Shown: positions 33,013 through 41,311 of the stretch, piece after piece
How positions within the stretch are numbered: the stretch's first letter is position 1
How the letters are laid out: each line of letters starts with the position of its first letter
Assembly: GCF_019430945.1 (NCBI RefSeq)
Contig: NZ_JAHYCB010000010.1
Span: 123,784-187,783, forward strand
Source: Neorhizobium populisoli
GTDB taxonomy: Bacteria; Pseudomonadota; Alphaproteobacteria; Rhizobiales; Rhizobiaceae
DNA: 64,000 nucleotides
Direction of reading: 5' to 3'
Notes under the pieces: model-generated
Database searches by the model: none
The model's input: only the letters and a program-made list of their open reading frames with translations
Told to the model about the DNA's origin: nothing
Translations under genes and position numbers: made by a program

Positions 33013-33783
33013 ATGACGCCTGACGTGCGCCCGCTCGTTGCCGGAAACTGGAAGATGAACGGCACCCGCGAAAGCCTGCCCGAGATCAAGGCCATGGCCG
33101 AAGGCGTCCAGGGCGCTTTGTCCGAAAAGGTCGAAACGCTGATCTGCCCGCCGGCAACGCTTCTCTATGTTGCGACGGCGCTGGCGACCGACAGTCCCTT
33201 GCAGATCGGCGGACAGGATTGCCATCGGCAGGCTTCCGGATCTCATACGGGCGATATTTCGGCTGAGATGATCGCCGACTGCTTCGGCACCTATGTCATC
33301 GTCGGCCATTCAGAGCGCCGCACCGATCATGCCGAGACGGATCACCTCGTCCGCGCCAAGGCTGAAGCCGCGCATGCGGCAGACCTTACGGCGATCGTCT
33401 GCATCGGCGAGACCGCTGACGAACGTGACGCCTACCAGACGCTCGATGTGCTGAAGCGGCAGATTTTCGGCTCGATACCGATGACCGCGACGTCTGAAAA
33501 TACCGTGATCGCCTATGAACCTGTCTGGGCGATCGGTACGGGTCTGACGCCGACCGCCGCCGACGTTGCGGTTGCCCATGCGTTTATGCGCGCCGAGCTT
33601 ATCGAGGCCTTAGGCGATGAGGGCAAGAAGATGCGTATCCTCTATGGCGGCTCCGTGAAGCCGGCAAACGCCGCCGAGCTGATGGCGATCGAGAATGTCG
33701 ATGGCGCTTTGATCGGCGGTGCGAGCTTGAAAGCCAAGGACTTCCTCGCCATCTACGGCGTGTATGAGGCGCTGACCGCTTAA
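33013..33783 (+). CDS. tpiA: Triosephosphate isomerase
   Basis: Interconverts dihydroxyacetone phosphate and glyceraldehyde 3-phosphate. The 256 residues include Lys in VAGNWKMNG, the electrophilic His in VIVGHSERR, the catalytic Glu in AYEPVWAIGTG and the phosphate loop LYGGSVKPANAAE. The start MTPDVRPLVAGNWK at 33013 follows a leader with two adjoining hairpins (32945-32988). secG and pyrG follow on the same strand, the common alphaproteobacterial order. Confidence 0.97.
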   Translation: MTPDVRPLVAGNWKMNGTRESLPEIKAMAEGVQGALSEKVETLICPPATLLYVATALATDSPLQIGGQDCHRQASGSHTGDISAEMIADCFGTYVIVGHSERRTDHAETDHLVRAKAEAAHAADLTAIVCIGETADERDAYQTLDVLKRQIFGSIPMTATSENTVIAYEPVWAIGTGLTPTAADVAVAHAFMRAELIEALGDEGKKMRILYGGSVKPANAAELMAIENVDGALIGGASLKAKDFLAIYGVYEALTA

Positions 33784-33876
33784 GCCCTGCAATAGGGGCT
33801 TGGAAACCGTGCGGCTCTCATGTAAAGAGCCGCCAACCTCTTATGTTGTCTCCTCCGCGGAGGCATGGATTTTGAT

Positions 33877-34341
33877 ATGCAGACTGTTCTGATTGTCATT
33901 CACCTCATGATCGTGCTGGCACTTGTCGGCGTGGTGCTGATCCAGCGTTCCGAAGGCGGCGGCCTTGGCATCGGCGGCGGTTCCGGCTTCATGTCGGCGC
34001 GCGGTACGGCTAATGCGCTGACCCGCACCACCGCGATCCTGGCGACGCTGTTCTTCATCACGTCGCTGGCACTCGGCGTGCTTGCCCGTTTCGAAAGCCG
34101 TCCGAGCGACATCCTGAACCGCATTCCGCAGAATCAGCAGGGTCAGGGCAACGGCATTCTCGACCAGCTCGGTCCGGCAAACGCACCGGCACCAGCTCAG
34201 TCCGATAACGGCGTACCGACCGGTTCCGGTGCGTCTTCCGCCCCGTCCGCTCCTGCTGCACCGGCAACCGGTGGCGCTGCTCCGGCAGCTCCCGCACCGG
34301 CTCAGCCCGCGGCCCCGACGGGTGTTCCGATCGGCCAATAA
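33877..34341 (+). CDS. secG: Preprotein translocase subunit SecG
   Basis: Small SecYEG channel subunit. The 154-residue protein has two membrane helices (QTVLIVIHLMIVLALVGVVL and AILATLFFITSLALGVLA) joined by the conserved loop RSEGGGLGIGGGSG. A long Ala/Pro-rich C-terminal tail follows, typical of Alphaproteobacteria. ATG 33877 is preferred because the ATG four codons earlier lies only one base from the GGAGG site. That site is itself within the palindrome CCTCCGCGGAGG. A terminator follows 23 bases after the stop. Confidence 0.93.
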   Translation: MQTVLIVIHLMIVLALVGVVLIQRSEGGGLGIGGGSGFMSARGTANALTRTTAILATLFFITSLALGVLARFESRPSDILNRIPQNQQGQGNGILDQLGPANAPAPAQSDNGVPTGSGASSAPSAPAAPATGGAAPAAPAPAQPAAPTGVPIGQ

Positions 34342-34363
34342 GGCACGGTCAAGGTTTCAAGCT

Positions 34364-34396
34364 CCGGCAGGCCAAAAGCCTGCCGGTTTTATTTTG
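34364..34396 (+). terminator. Terminator of tpiA-secG
   Basis: A perfect 9-bp stem CCGGCAGGC/GCCTGCCGG with loop CAAAA, followed by TTTTATTTT. It separates secG from pyrG. Confidence 0.9.
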
Positions 34397-34476
34397 TGAA
34401 GATTCCACAGGTGATTTTCGTCTTCTGACGATTTGGGCTGGCGGAATCACCAATGAAAAGGTATCCGGTGACTCCC

Positions 34477-36105
34477 ATGGCGCGATATGTATTCATCACA
34501 GGCGGCGTGGTTTCTTCCCTCGGAAAAGGAATTGCGGCCGCGGCACTCGGAGCTTTGTTACAGGCTCGAGGTTACCGGGTTCGGCTTCGTAAGCTCGATC
34601 CTTATCTCAACGTCGATCCGGGCACGATGAGCCCGACGCAGCACGGCGAGGTCTTCGTGACCGACGACGGGGCGGAAACCGACCTGGACTTGGGCCACTA
34701 CGAACGCTTCACAGGGCGTTCGGCCACCAAGACCGACAACATCACCACAGGTCGTATCTACAAGAACATCATCGACAAGGAACGCCGCGGCGACTATCTC
34801 GGCGCGACTGTTCAGGTCATCCCGCATGTCACCAACGAGATCAAGGATTTCGTGATCGAAGGCAATGACGACTATGATTTCGTCATCTGCGAGATCGGCG
34901 GCACGGTGGGCGACATCGAGGCGATGCCGTTCATGGAAGCGATCCGCCAGCTCGGCAACGACCTGCCGCGCGGCACCGCGATCTACGTTCACCTGACCCT
35001 GATGCCTTACATCCCGGCTGCCGGCGAACTGAAGACCAAGCCGACCCAGCATTCCGTCAAGGAACTGCAGGCGATGGGCATTGCGCCGGACATCCTGCTG
35101 GTGCGTGCCGACCGGGAAATCCCGGAGGCCGAACGCCGCAAGCTTTCGCTGTTCTGCAATGTGAGGGCTTCCGCGGTCATCCAGGCGCTGGACGTGGCGA
35201 ACATCTACGACGTGCCGATGGCTTACCACAAGGAAGGCCTCGACAACGAGGTTCTGGCCGCCTTCGGCATCGAGCCCGCTCCGAAGCCGCGTCTGGAAGC
35301 CTGGGAAGAGGTCTGCAATCGCATCCACACGCCGGAAGGCGAAGTGACGATCGCGATCGTCGGCAAATACACCGGCCTCAAGGATGCCTACAAGTCGCTG
35401 ATCGAGGCGCTGCATCACGGCGGCATCGCCAACCACGTCAAGGTCAAGCTCGAATGGATCGAGTCGGAGGTCTTCGAAAAGGAAGACCCGGCACCGTGGC
35501 TTGAAAAGGTGCATGGCATCCTCGTGCCCGGCGGCTTCGGCGAGCGCGGTTCGGAAGGCAAGATCCTCGCGGCGCAATTCGCGCGTGAGCGCAAGGTGCC
35601 GTATTTCGGCATCTGCTTCGGCATGCAGATGGCAGTGGTGGAAGCTGCCCGTCATCTCGCCGGCATCGAAAATGCGTCCTCGACCGAATTCGGCAAGACC
35701 GCCGAGCCGGTCGTCGGCCTGATGACCGAATGGGTGAAGGGCAACGAGCTAGAAAAGCGCAATGCAGCCGGCAACCTCGGCGGCACGATGCGTCTCGGTG
35801 CCTACAAGGCGGCGCTGAAGAAAGACACCAAGATCGCCGAAATCTACGGCTCGACCAATATTTCCGAGCGTCATCGCCACCGTTACGAGGTGAACGTCGA
35901 TTACAAGGAGCGGCTGGAAGGCTGCGGCCTGGTGTTCTCGGGCATGTCGCCGGACGGCTTGCTGCCGGAAACGATCGAGTATGCGGATCATCCGTGGTTC
36001 ATCGGTGTCCAGTACCACCCGGAACTGAAGAGCCGCCCGCTCGACCCGCACCCGCTGTTCTCGAGCTTCATCGAGGCCGCAGTGGATCAGAGCCGGTTGG
36101 TATAA
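34477..36105 (+). CDS. pyrG: CTP synthase
   Basis: Makes CTP from UTP, ATP and glutamine. The 542 residues comprise an N-terminal synthetase domain (FITGGVVSSLGKGIAAA P-loop; GEVFVTDDGAETDLDLGHYERF) and a C-terminal glutamine amidotransferase domain with catalytic Cys in FGICFGMQMA and His/Glu in VQYHPELKSRP. The start MARYVFITGG at 34477 matches the family; an upstream ATG would add 8 residues. It has its own terminator at 36149. Confidence 0.98.
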   Translation: MARYVFITGGVVSSLGKGIAAAALGALLQARGYRVRLRKLDPYLNVDPGTMSPTQHGEVFVTDDGAETDLDLGHYERFTGRSATKTDNITTGRIYKNIIDKERRGDYLGATVQVIPHVTNEIKDFVIEGNDDYDFVICEIGGTVGDIEAMPFMEAIRQLGNDLPRGTAIYVHLTLMPYIPAAGELKTKPTQHSVKELQAMGIAPDILLVRADREIPEAERRKLSLFCNVRASAVIQALDVANIYDVPMAYHKEGLDNEVLAAFGIEPAPKPRLEAWEEVCNRIHTPEGEVTIAIVGKYTGLKDAYKSLIEALHHGGIANHVKVKLEWIESEVFEKEDPAPWLEKVHGILVPGGFGERGSEGKILAAQFARERKVPYFGICFGMQMAVVEAARHLAGIENASSTEFGKTAEPVVGLMTEWVKGNELEKRNAAGNLGGTMRLGAYKAALKKDTKIAEIYGSTNISERHRHRYEVNVDYKERLEGCGLVFSGMSPDGLLPETIEYADHPWFIGVQYHPELKSRPLDPHPLFSSFIEAAVDQSRLV

Positions 36106-36148
36106 TCACCGTCCGGCAGATCGACGCTGTTATTTGCCAACACTTCGG

Positions 36149-36179
36149 AGCCCCGCGCAGTCTTCTGCCGGGGCTTTTC
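36149..36179 (+). terminator. Terminator of pyrG
   Basis: A 7-bp stem AGCCCCG/CGGGGCT around a 13-base loop, followed by TTTT, 44 bases after the stop codon. Confidence 0.75.
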
Positions 36180-36193
36180 AAATATCGGAGAGC

Positions 36194-36250
36194 CCACACG
36201 AATGCGGAACCTCAAGTAGTTTTAGTAATGGTGGCTCCGCATTCGCGTGG
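36194..36250. repeat. Inverted repeat with 15-base arms in gene-free segment
   Basis: CCACACGAATGCGGA (36194-36208) and TCCGCATTCGCGTGG (36236-36250) pair with one mismatch around a 27-base loop. It starts 15 bases after the pyrG terminator, in an 870-base stretch (36106-36975) with no supported gene. Bases 36251-36645 otherwise show only open frames without ribosome sites. Confidence 0.55.
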
Positions 36251-36645
36251 CCTTCGGCGTTCTTTCGGGGCTTCCGGCCCCTACAGGTGATTGCCTCGCC
36301 TTCTCTGCACGCAGGATTGCTACTGCGCTTGCACGGCTCAAACCGAACCCGACCTGGCGGCCAGGGGGATGCTTGATAGGAACGTCAACGTTTCCGCAGT
36401 CGCTCCATGGCTTTCACCTCTTCCACCTTTCCCGCACGTTACGGTTCCGATGAAAGCGCCGACCTCCGCCTGCCCGCGAACGTCTCGCGAAACACTCCGG
36501 CGACGGAAGCGGGGGGATTATGGGATGGGTTTGATGGGCGGGGATGTGTGAGGGGGTAAGTTATTGAAGATGTTGGGGCGGGGATGCTGTTTGTCCCCGA
36601 GGCAGGTTTCAACGCGGGTGACATTGAATGGCGTGCGCGCGTAAT

Positions 36646-36869
36646 ACCCCCTCTGCCCTGCCGGGCATCTCCCCCTCAAGGGGGGAGATTGGCTGGGAGC
36701 ACAGACTTCCCCAAAAAATGGATATTTGATGCTCCATCTCAGATGTCAAAGCTCCAAATCACTATTTTCACGATAGCCACTACGAAGAAGCTCGATAAGG
36801 GGGACGGTCGTGCCCCAGCCAATCTCCCCCCTTGAGGGGGAGATGCCCGGCAGGGCAGAGGGGGGTACC
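36646..36869. repeat. Near-perfect inverted pair of RIME/REP-like repeats
   Basis: The left arm 36646-36698 and right arm 36814-36867 are reverse complements over about 53 bases with a single-base indel in a C/G run. Each arm contains CCTCTGCCCTGCCGGGCATC and an internal palindrome around CTCCCCCTCAAGGGGGGAG. The arms enclose about 115 AT-richer bases. The same motif occurs, more diverged, at 16697-16878. It resembles rhizobial intergenic mosaic elements and fills the space between pyrG and the citrate synthase-like gene. Confidence 0.8.
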
Positions 36870-36975
36870 ATACGGCACAAGCTCAATTCAGACCCCCGAT
36901 TTTCCCAACCGATATCGAAGAACGAATCTGTACGCAGCAAATCCGCTCTTTCCTATTCCTCCAACTTGGGAGGCC

Positions 36976-38064
36976 TCAAGCCGCCTGCGGCATTGGCCCG
37001 ACATAGACCGAACGTGGCCGGATGAGCCGACCTTCCAGCGCCTGTTCGCGCGCATGGGCGATCCAGCCGACAGTGCGTCCGATCGCGAAAACGCCAGTAA
37101 AGGCATCGCGTGGAAATTTCAGGGCGTCCAGCAGCAGGGCCGTATAGAATTCGACATTGACGTCGAGCGGGCGATCCGGCTTGCGCTGCTTCAGGATGGC
37201 AAGAGCCGCCTGTTCCACCGCCTCGGCCAATCCGAACCGCCCCGGATCAACCTGGCCGGATGCAGCAAGCGGTTTCAAGGCTCCTTTCAGCGCATCGGCA
37301 CGCGGGTCACGTACCCGGTAGACCCGGTGTCCGAAACCCATCAACCGTTCGCCGCGATCAAGCGCCTGTCCGAGCCAGACTTGCGCGTTCTCCGCCGAGC
37401 CGACCGCATCCAACATGTCGAGGACCGGGCCGGGCGCGCCGCCATGTAGTGGCCCCTTGAGCGCGCTGATTGCGGCAAGCACCGACGAGGTGAGACCGGC
37501 CTTTGTCGAGGCAATCACCCGTGAGGCGAAAGTGGACGCGTTCAGCCCGTGGTCGGAGATCGTCACAAGGTAGGCATCAAGCGCTGCGACCTGCTCGGGC
37601 GAAGGTAGACTGGCGGTCAGCATGGCGAGAATGTCGGCGGATTGCGACAGCGACGGGTTCGGCGCGACCGGCGTCTTGCCATCACGAAGCCGCAGCACGG
37701 CCGGCAGGAAAACGGCCGAGGCGGCGAGGAGCAGGATTGCCGTATCGAAATCCTCACCATCGAACAGGCGGGCGATCAGTGCCCGCACCGCATCGGTGGG
37801 CGGCAGAGCGACGAGGGCATCGTCAAGCGCAGCGACATGAGCGAACACCTCGACGCGCGCCTTTCCCAATCGTGCCTGAAGATCGGCAGCCGTGATGGGA
37901 CGGTCGAAAAAGCCGTCCAGCAGCAGCGCTGCGGTCTGTTCGTAGGTCGCGTGTTCGACAAGCCGATCCAGCGACACGCCTCGGATGATCAGCCGGCCGG
38001 CGTCTCCGTCCACATCCGAGAGCTGGGTTTCGGCGGCCACGACGTCTTCAAGTCCGTTTTTCAT
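36976..38064 (-). CDS. Citrate synthase family protein (short form)
   Basis: A 362-residue citrate/2-methylcitrate synthase-fold protein. The two active-site His are in KGPLHGGAPGPV and MGFGHRVYRVRDPRADAL. The usual catalytic Asp of N-x-D-F is Glu in VNVEFYTALLLD, a substitution that occurs in some family branches. AAAGGAG lies 9 bases before ATG 38064. It is divergent from a second citrate synthase-like gene with a DNA-binding domain, across a 73-base space full of inverted repeats. The housekeeping gltA is expected elsewhere, so this is likely an accessory enzyme, perhaps methylcitrate synthase. Confidence 0.85.
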   Translation of the reverse strand: MKNGLEDVVAAETQLSDVDGDAGRLIIRGVSLDRLVEHATYEQTAALLLDGFFDRPITAADLQARLGKARVEVFAHVAALDDALVALPPTDAVRALIARLFDGEDFDTAILLLAASAVFLPAVLRLRDGKTPVAPNPSLSQSADILAMLTASLPSPEQVAALDAYLVTISDHGLNASTFASRVIASTKAGLTSSVLAAISALKGPLHGGAPGPVLDMLDAVGSAENAQVWLGQALDRGERLMGFGHRVYRVRDPRADALKGALKPLAASGQVDPGRFGLAEAVEQAALAILKQRKPDRPLDVNVEFYTALLLDALKFPRDAFTGVFAIGRTVGWIAHAREQALEGRLIRPRSVYVGPMPQAA

Positions 38065-38106
38065 GGGTGTTTCTCCTTTACGGGAGAGATGATCAAACCT
38101 AGTGTC

Positions 38107-38136
38107 ATTGACGTCAATCTTGATGAAATAGATCAA
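38107..38136. promoter_or_regulatory. Candidate operator between divergent citrate synthase-like genes
   Basis: The perfect 12-base palindrome ATTGACGTCAAT (38107-38118) is followed directly by TTGAT-N7-ATCAA (38120-38136). Both share TTGA/TCAA half-sites. They sit 42 bases from one start and 1-20 bases from the other. Likely bound by the HTH-citrate synthase fusion encoded just beside them. Confidence 0.55.
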
Positions 38137-38137
38137 T

Positions 38138-39286
38138 ATGAATACCCTCTGGATGACTGCCGAAGAAGCGCTGGCCCTGCTGGGAACGAAGGCGCAGACG
38201 CTTTACGCCAATGTCAGCCGCGGTCGCATACGCGCCAAGCCTGACCCGGCCGATCCGCGACGCAGCCTTTATCAGTCCGACGATGTCAATCGGCTGGCGC
38301 AACGCCATGCAGGCCGGCGGCAGTCGGCGGAGGTGGCAGCAGGCACGATACGCTGGGGCGATCCGGTCCTGCCGACGGCGATCTCGACGATTGCCGGCGA
38401 GCGGCTGTTTTATCGTGGCCGCGATGCCGTGCCACTTGCCGAACAATCGACACTGGAGGAGGTTGCGGCGCTGCTTTGGGAGAGCGGGCCGGTCAAGGTG
38501 CAATCAGGCGGCACGGAGAGCGGAGCCCGGATCGCTGCGGCGTTCTCAGGTCTTGCAGTTCGTGTGGTCACAGACCTGCCGGCGCTGCAACGGAAGCCGT
38601 TCATTCTGCGCGCGGAAGCGGCAGACGTGCTGTCGACGGCCGCCGCGGCGCTCGCCCCATGGCCGGACGCGCTGCCTCTGCATCAACGTCTGGCGCTCGG
38701 CTGGAAACGACCGGAAGCGGCCGATGCCCTTCGCAAAGCGTTGGTCCTGGCTGCGGAACACGAACTGAATGTCTCGGCCTTTGCGGCGCGGGTGACGGCA
38801 TCGTCCGGAGCGGCGCTTTCGGCAGCCGCGCTTTCCGGGCTTGCGACACTGACCGGGCCACGGCATGGCGGCGCATGGACGAGCGTCACGCGGCTGGTGC
38901 AGCAGACGGCATCTTCTGGTGTGCGGGAGGCGATCCGCGGCATGCTGTCATCGGAAGGCGTGGTCCGGGCATTTGGCCATCGGCTTTATCCGCATGGCGA
39001 TCCGCGTGCCAAGGCGCTGATGGCGTGTTTCGAAGCGCCGCCACTCTATAACGCGCTGGCAATCGCCGGGGAGGAGCTGCTCGGCGAGCCGATCAATATC
39101 GATTTCGCATTGGCCGCCATGGCAGACACATTCCGGCTGCCGGACGATGCGCCACTCGTGATCTTCGCCTTGTCGCGCACCACCGGCTGGCTGGCTCATG
39201 CCTTGGAGGAGGCAGAGACCGGCCATTTGATAAGGCCGAGGGCGCGTTATACCGGCGTGGCCGTTGGCCCGGTAGAATCGGCTTAA
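38138..39286 (+). CDS. Citrate synthase-like protein with N-terminal helix-turn-helix domain
   Basis: A 382-residue fusion. Residues 1-55 resemble a MerR/excisionase-type winged HTH (WMTAEEALALLGTKAQTLYA, VSRGRIRAK, YQSDDVNRLAQRH). Residues 70-375 form a citrate synthase fold with His in TGPRHGGAWTSV, His in FGHRLYPHGDPRAKAL and Asp in INIDFALAAMADTF. The N-terminal half of the enzyme domain is short. The HTH suggests a metabolite-responsive regulator or an enzyme that represses its own divergon. The palindromes immediately upstream are obvious binding-site candidates. The start ATG 38138 lies inside the divergent control region. Confidence 0.87.
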   Translation: MNTLWMTAEEALALLGTKAQTLYANVSRGRIRAKPDPADPRRSLYQSDDVNRLAQRHAGRRQSAEVAAGTIRWGDPVLPTAISTIAGERLFYRGRDAVPLAEQSTLEEVAALLWESGPVKVQSGGTESGARIAAAFSGLAVRVVTDLPALQRKPFILRAEAADVLSTAAAALAPWPDALPLHQRLALGWKRPEAADALRKALVLAAEHELNVSAFAARVTASSGAALSAAALSGLATLTGPRHGGAWTSVTRLVQQTASSGVREAIRGMLSSEGVVRAFGHRLYPHGDPRAKALMACFEAPPLYNALAIAGEELLGEPINIDFALAAMADTFRLPDDAPLVIFALSRTTGWLAHALEEAETGHLIRPRARYTGVAVGPVESA

Positions 39287-39370
39287 CAACATGTCGCGGA
39301 TGTCTACCGAGACGTGACACTGTCATTGGTTCTCTCTTATGGTGAACCGGGGAATCAGGTGATCGGCTAG

Positions 39371-39799
39371 ATGATTGGCAGCGATTTTCGTTTGAGTTTG
39401 AATCTGTTCGTGGCGCAGGGTCGCGAGCGGGAAACGGCGGAGTTCTACAGGGCGGTCTTCGGTGCGGAGGAAACCAATTCCTATGAGATGCTGCGCTCCG
39501 TGATGATCGAAATGCAGATCGGTGAAATGGGTCTCGTCATCTGCGGCTCGGATCCGGCACGCGAAGCAGTGCCGGGCTATTCCGGCACCTATCATCCCAA
39601 AATGCCGGGGGCCGTCAGCAGCTTTTTCCAGCTTATCGTGCCGGATGTACGGAAAATGGTGAAAGCGGCGCTGGAGGCCGGCGGCGAGATGCGTGACCGG
39701 CTGCAGCTCGACGTGCAGGGCCGTATCGTTGCCTCGATCTACGACCCTGCCGGTCATATCTGGGTACTAATCGAAGCTATGAGCGGCGAAGAAGGCTAA
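39371..39799 (+). CDS. VOC/glyoxalase family protein (PhnB-like)
   Basis: A 142-residue vicinal-oxygen-chelate fold protein of the PhnB/YjdN type: LSLNLFVAQGRERETAEFYRAVFGAEE at the N terminus and YDPAGHIWVLIEAM at the C terminus, with the expected beta-alpha-beta-beta-beta halves. Metal ligands are incomplete, as is usual for this subgroup, and no substrate can be assigned. It stands alone after the citrate synthase-like gene and ends 4 bases from the convergent photolyase. Confidence 0.83.
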   Translation: MIGSDFRLSLNLFVAQGRERETAEFYRAVFGAEETNSYEMLRSVMIEMQIGEMGLVICGSDPAREAVPGYSGTYHPKMPGAVSSFFQLIVPDVRKMVKAALEAGGEMRDRLQLDVQGRIVASIYDPAGHIWVLIEAMSGEEG

Positions 39800-39803
39800 A
39801 GCT

Positions 39804-41237
39804 TCACCGGATCTTTCGGTAGGCAGCAAGCGCCCGGTCCCGCGCAAACCCGTGATCGACCACCGGTTTCGGATAGGTCTTGCCGAGTTCGATGCCGGCC
39901 TTTTCCAGCACATCTTTCGGCGCATCGAACGGCTTGTGGATATATTTCCGGTCAAGCTTTGCCAGTTCCGGCACGTGTTCGCGGACATAATCCCCGTCCG
40001 GGTCGAATTTCTCGCCCTGCAGGATGGGGTTGAAGATGCGGAAGAAGGGCGAGGCATCGGCGCCCGAGCCTGCCACCCATTGCCAGTTGGCGGAATTGTT
40101 GGCCGGGTCTGCATCCACCAACGTATCCCGAAACCATTTTTCGCCCTTGCGCCAGTCGATCATCAAGTCCTTGATCAGGAAGGACGCGGCGATCATCCGT
40201 ACGCGATTGTGCATGAAGCCGTAACGCCAGAGCTGTCGCATGCCAGCGTCGACGATCGGATAACCGGTCCGGCCGCTGGTCCAGGCGTGGAAATCCTTCG
40301 CGTCATACTCCCATTCGAACGGGTCGAACTTGTCGTCCCAGTTTTTCTCGTTCAGTTCCGGAAATTCGATCAGCAGATTGTAACAGAAGTCGCGCCAGGC
40401 GAGTTCACGGCGGAAATGCGAAACTTCGTCTGCCGCCTTCTTCGGCTGTCCTCTGGTCGCGTGCCAGATACGCGACGGCGAGATTTCTCCATGTGCCAGA
40501 TGTGGTGAGAGCAGGGACGTGGCATCGACCGCCGGCAGGTCGCGGCCGCGTTTGTAATCATGCAGTTCACGGTCGAGGAAGTCGGAAAGCTTCTCCTGCG
40601 CGCCGTCTTCGCCCGGTGTCCACATCTTCGGAAAATCGGCCGCCCAATCAGGCTTCTTCGGCAGCAGATCCCAGCCGTCGAGGCTTTCGGATTTCGGGAA
40701 ATGCTCCGGAGATGGGATAGTATCCGGTGCGTCGACAGGGTCATGCGGCTCGCCGATCTTCTGCATGGCATTCCAGAACGGCGTGAAGACCTTAAAGGCA
40801 TTGCCCGAGCCGGTGCGGATGGATTTGGGTTCGTGCAGCAGTTGGCCGTGATAGGCCCGGATCGCAATGCCGTCCTCCTTCAGGGCGATGGCAATATCGC
40901 GGTCGAAGGAGGTGCGTTCATAGGCGCGGTTGACGAATACGGTCTTTGCCCCGGTCTTTTGCGCGATATCCGCCAGCACATCCTCCGCCTTGCCGGAGGC
41001 GAATACCAGGTCACTGCCGAGAGACTTGAGCGAGGTTTTCAATCCGGTGAGCGAATGATGGAGCCACCACGCCTGCGCTGCCCCGAGCGGCCCGACATTG
41101 AGATGCTCCGGCTCGCGGATATAGACCGGGATGACCGGCCCGCCAGCTTCGATCGCTGCATGTAGCGCCGGGTTGTCGTCGAGGCGAAGATCCTTGCGGA
41201 ACCAGAGGATGCTGGGGGCCGGCTTTTGTTCGGACAC
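39804..41237 (-). CDS. phr: Deoxyribodipyrimidine photolyase
   Basis: Light-driven repair of UV pyrimidine dimers with reduced FAD. The 477-residue protein has the N-terminal antenna-binding alpha/beta domain (ILWFRKDLRLDDNPALHAA) and C-terminal FAD domain with LSPHLAHGEISPSRIWHAT, TGYPIVDAGMRQLW and the signature NWQWVAGSGADASPFFRIFNP. The two Trp of the electron-transfer chain are expected in this region. It belongs to the photolyase class I/III group. The start MSEQKPAPSILWFRK at 41237 is 74 bases downstream of moeA. Confidence 0.95.
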   Translation of the reverse strand: MSEQKPAPSILWFRKDLRLDDNPALHAAIEAGGPVIPVYIREPEHLNVGPLGAAQAWWLHHSLTGLKTSLKSLGSDLVFASGKAEDVLADIAQKTGAKTVFVNRAYERTSFDRDIAIALKEDGIAIRAYHGQLLHEPKSIRTGSGNAFKVFTPFWNAMQKIGEPHDPVDAPDTIPSPEHFPKSESLDGWDLLPKKPDWAADFPKMWTPGEDGAQEKLSDFLDRELHDYKRGRDLPAVDATSLLSPHLAHGEISPSRIWHATRGQPKKAADEVSHFRRELAWRDFCYNLLIEFPELNEKNWDDKFDPFEWEYDAKDFHAWTSGRTGYPIVDAGMRQLWRYGFMHNRVRMIAASFLIKDLMIDWRKGEKWFRDTLVDADPANNSANWQWVAGSGADASPFFRIFNPILQGEKFDPDGDYVREHVPELAKLDRKYIHKPFDAPKDVLEKAGIELGKTYPKPVVDHGFARDRALAAYRKIR

Positions 41238-41311
41238 GGGCTTCTCCGTTTGGGGCGTGACTGCCCCAGGCTACGGAATTTTCTTCCGGTTGGATCAGTC
41301 GGTGATCTGGA

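Noticed and set aside
38120..38136. FNR/Crp box TTGAT...ATCAA
   Set aside because: The spacer is 7 bases instead of the 4 of FNR-type boxes. It is more likely part of a local operator.
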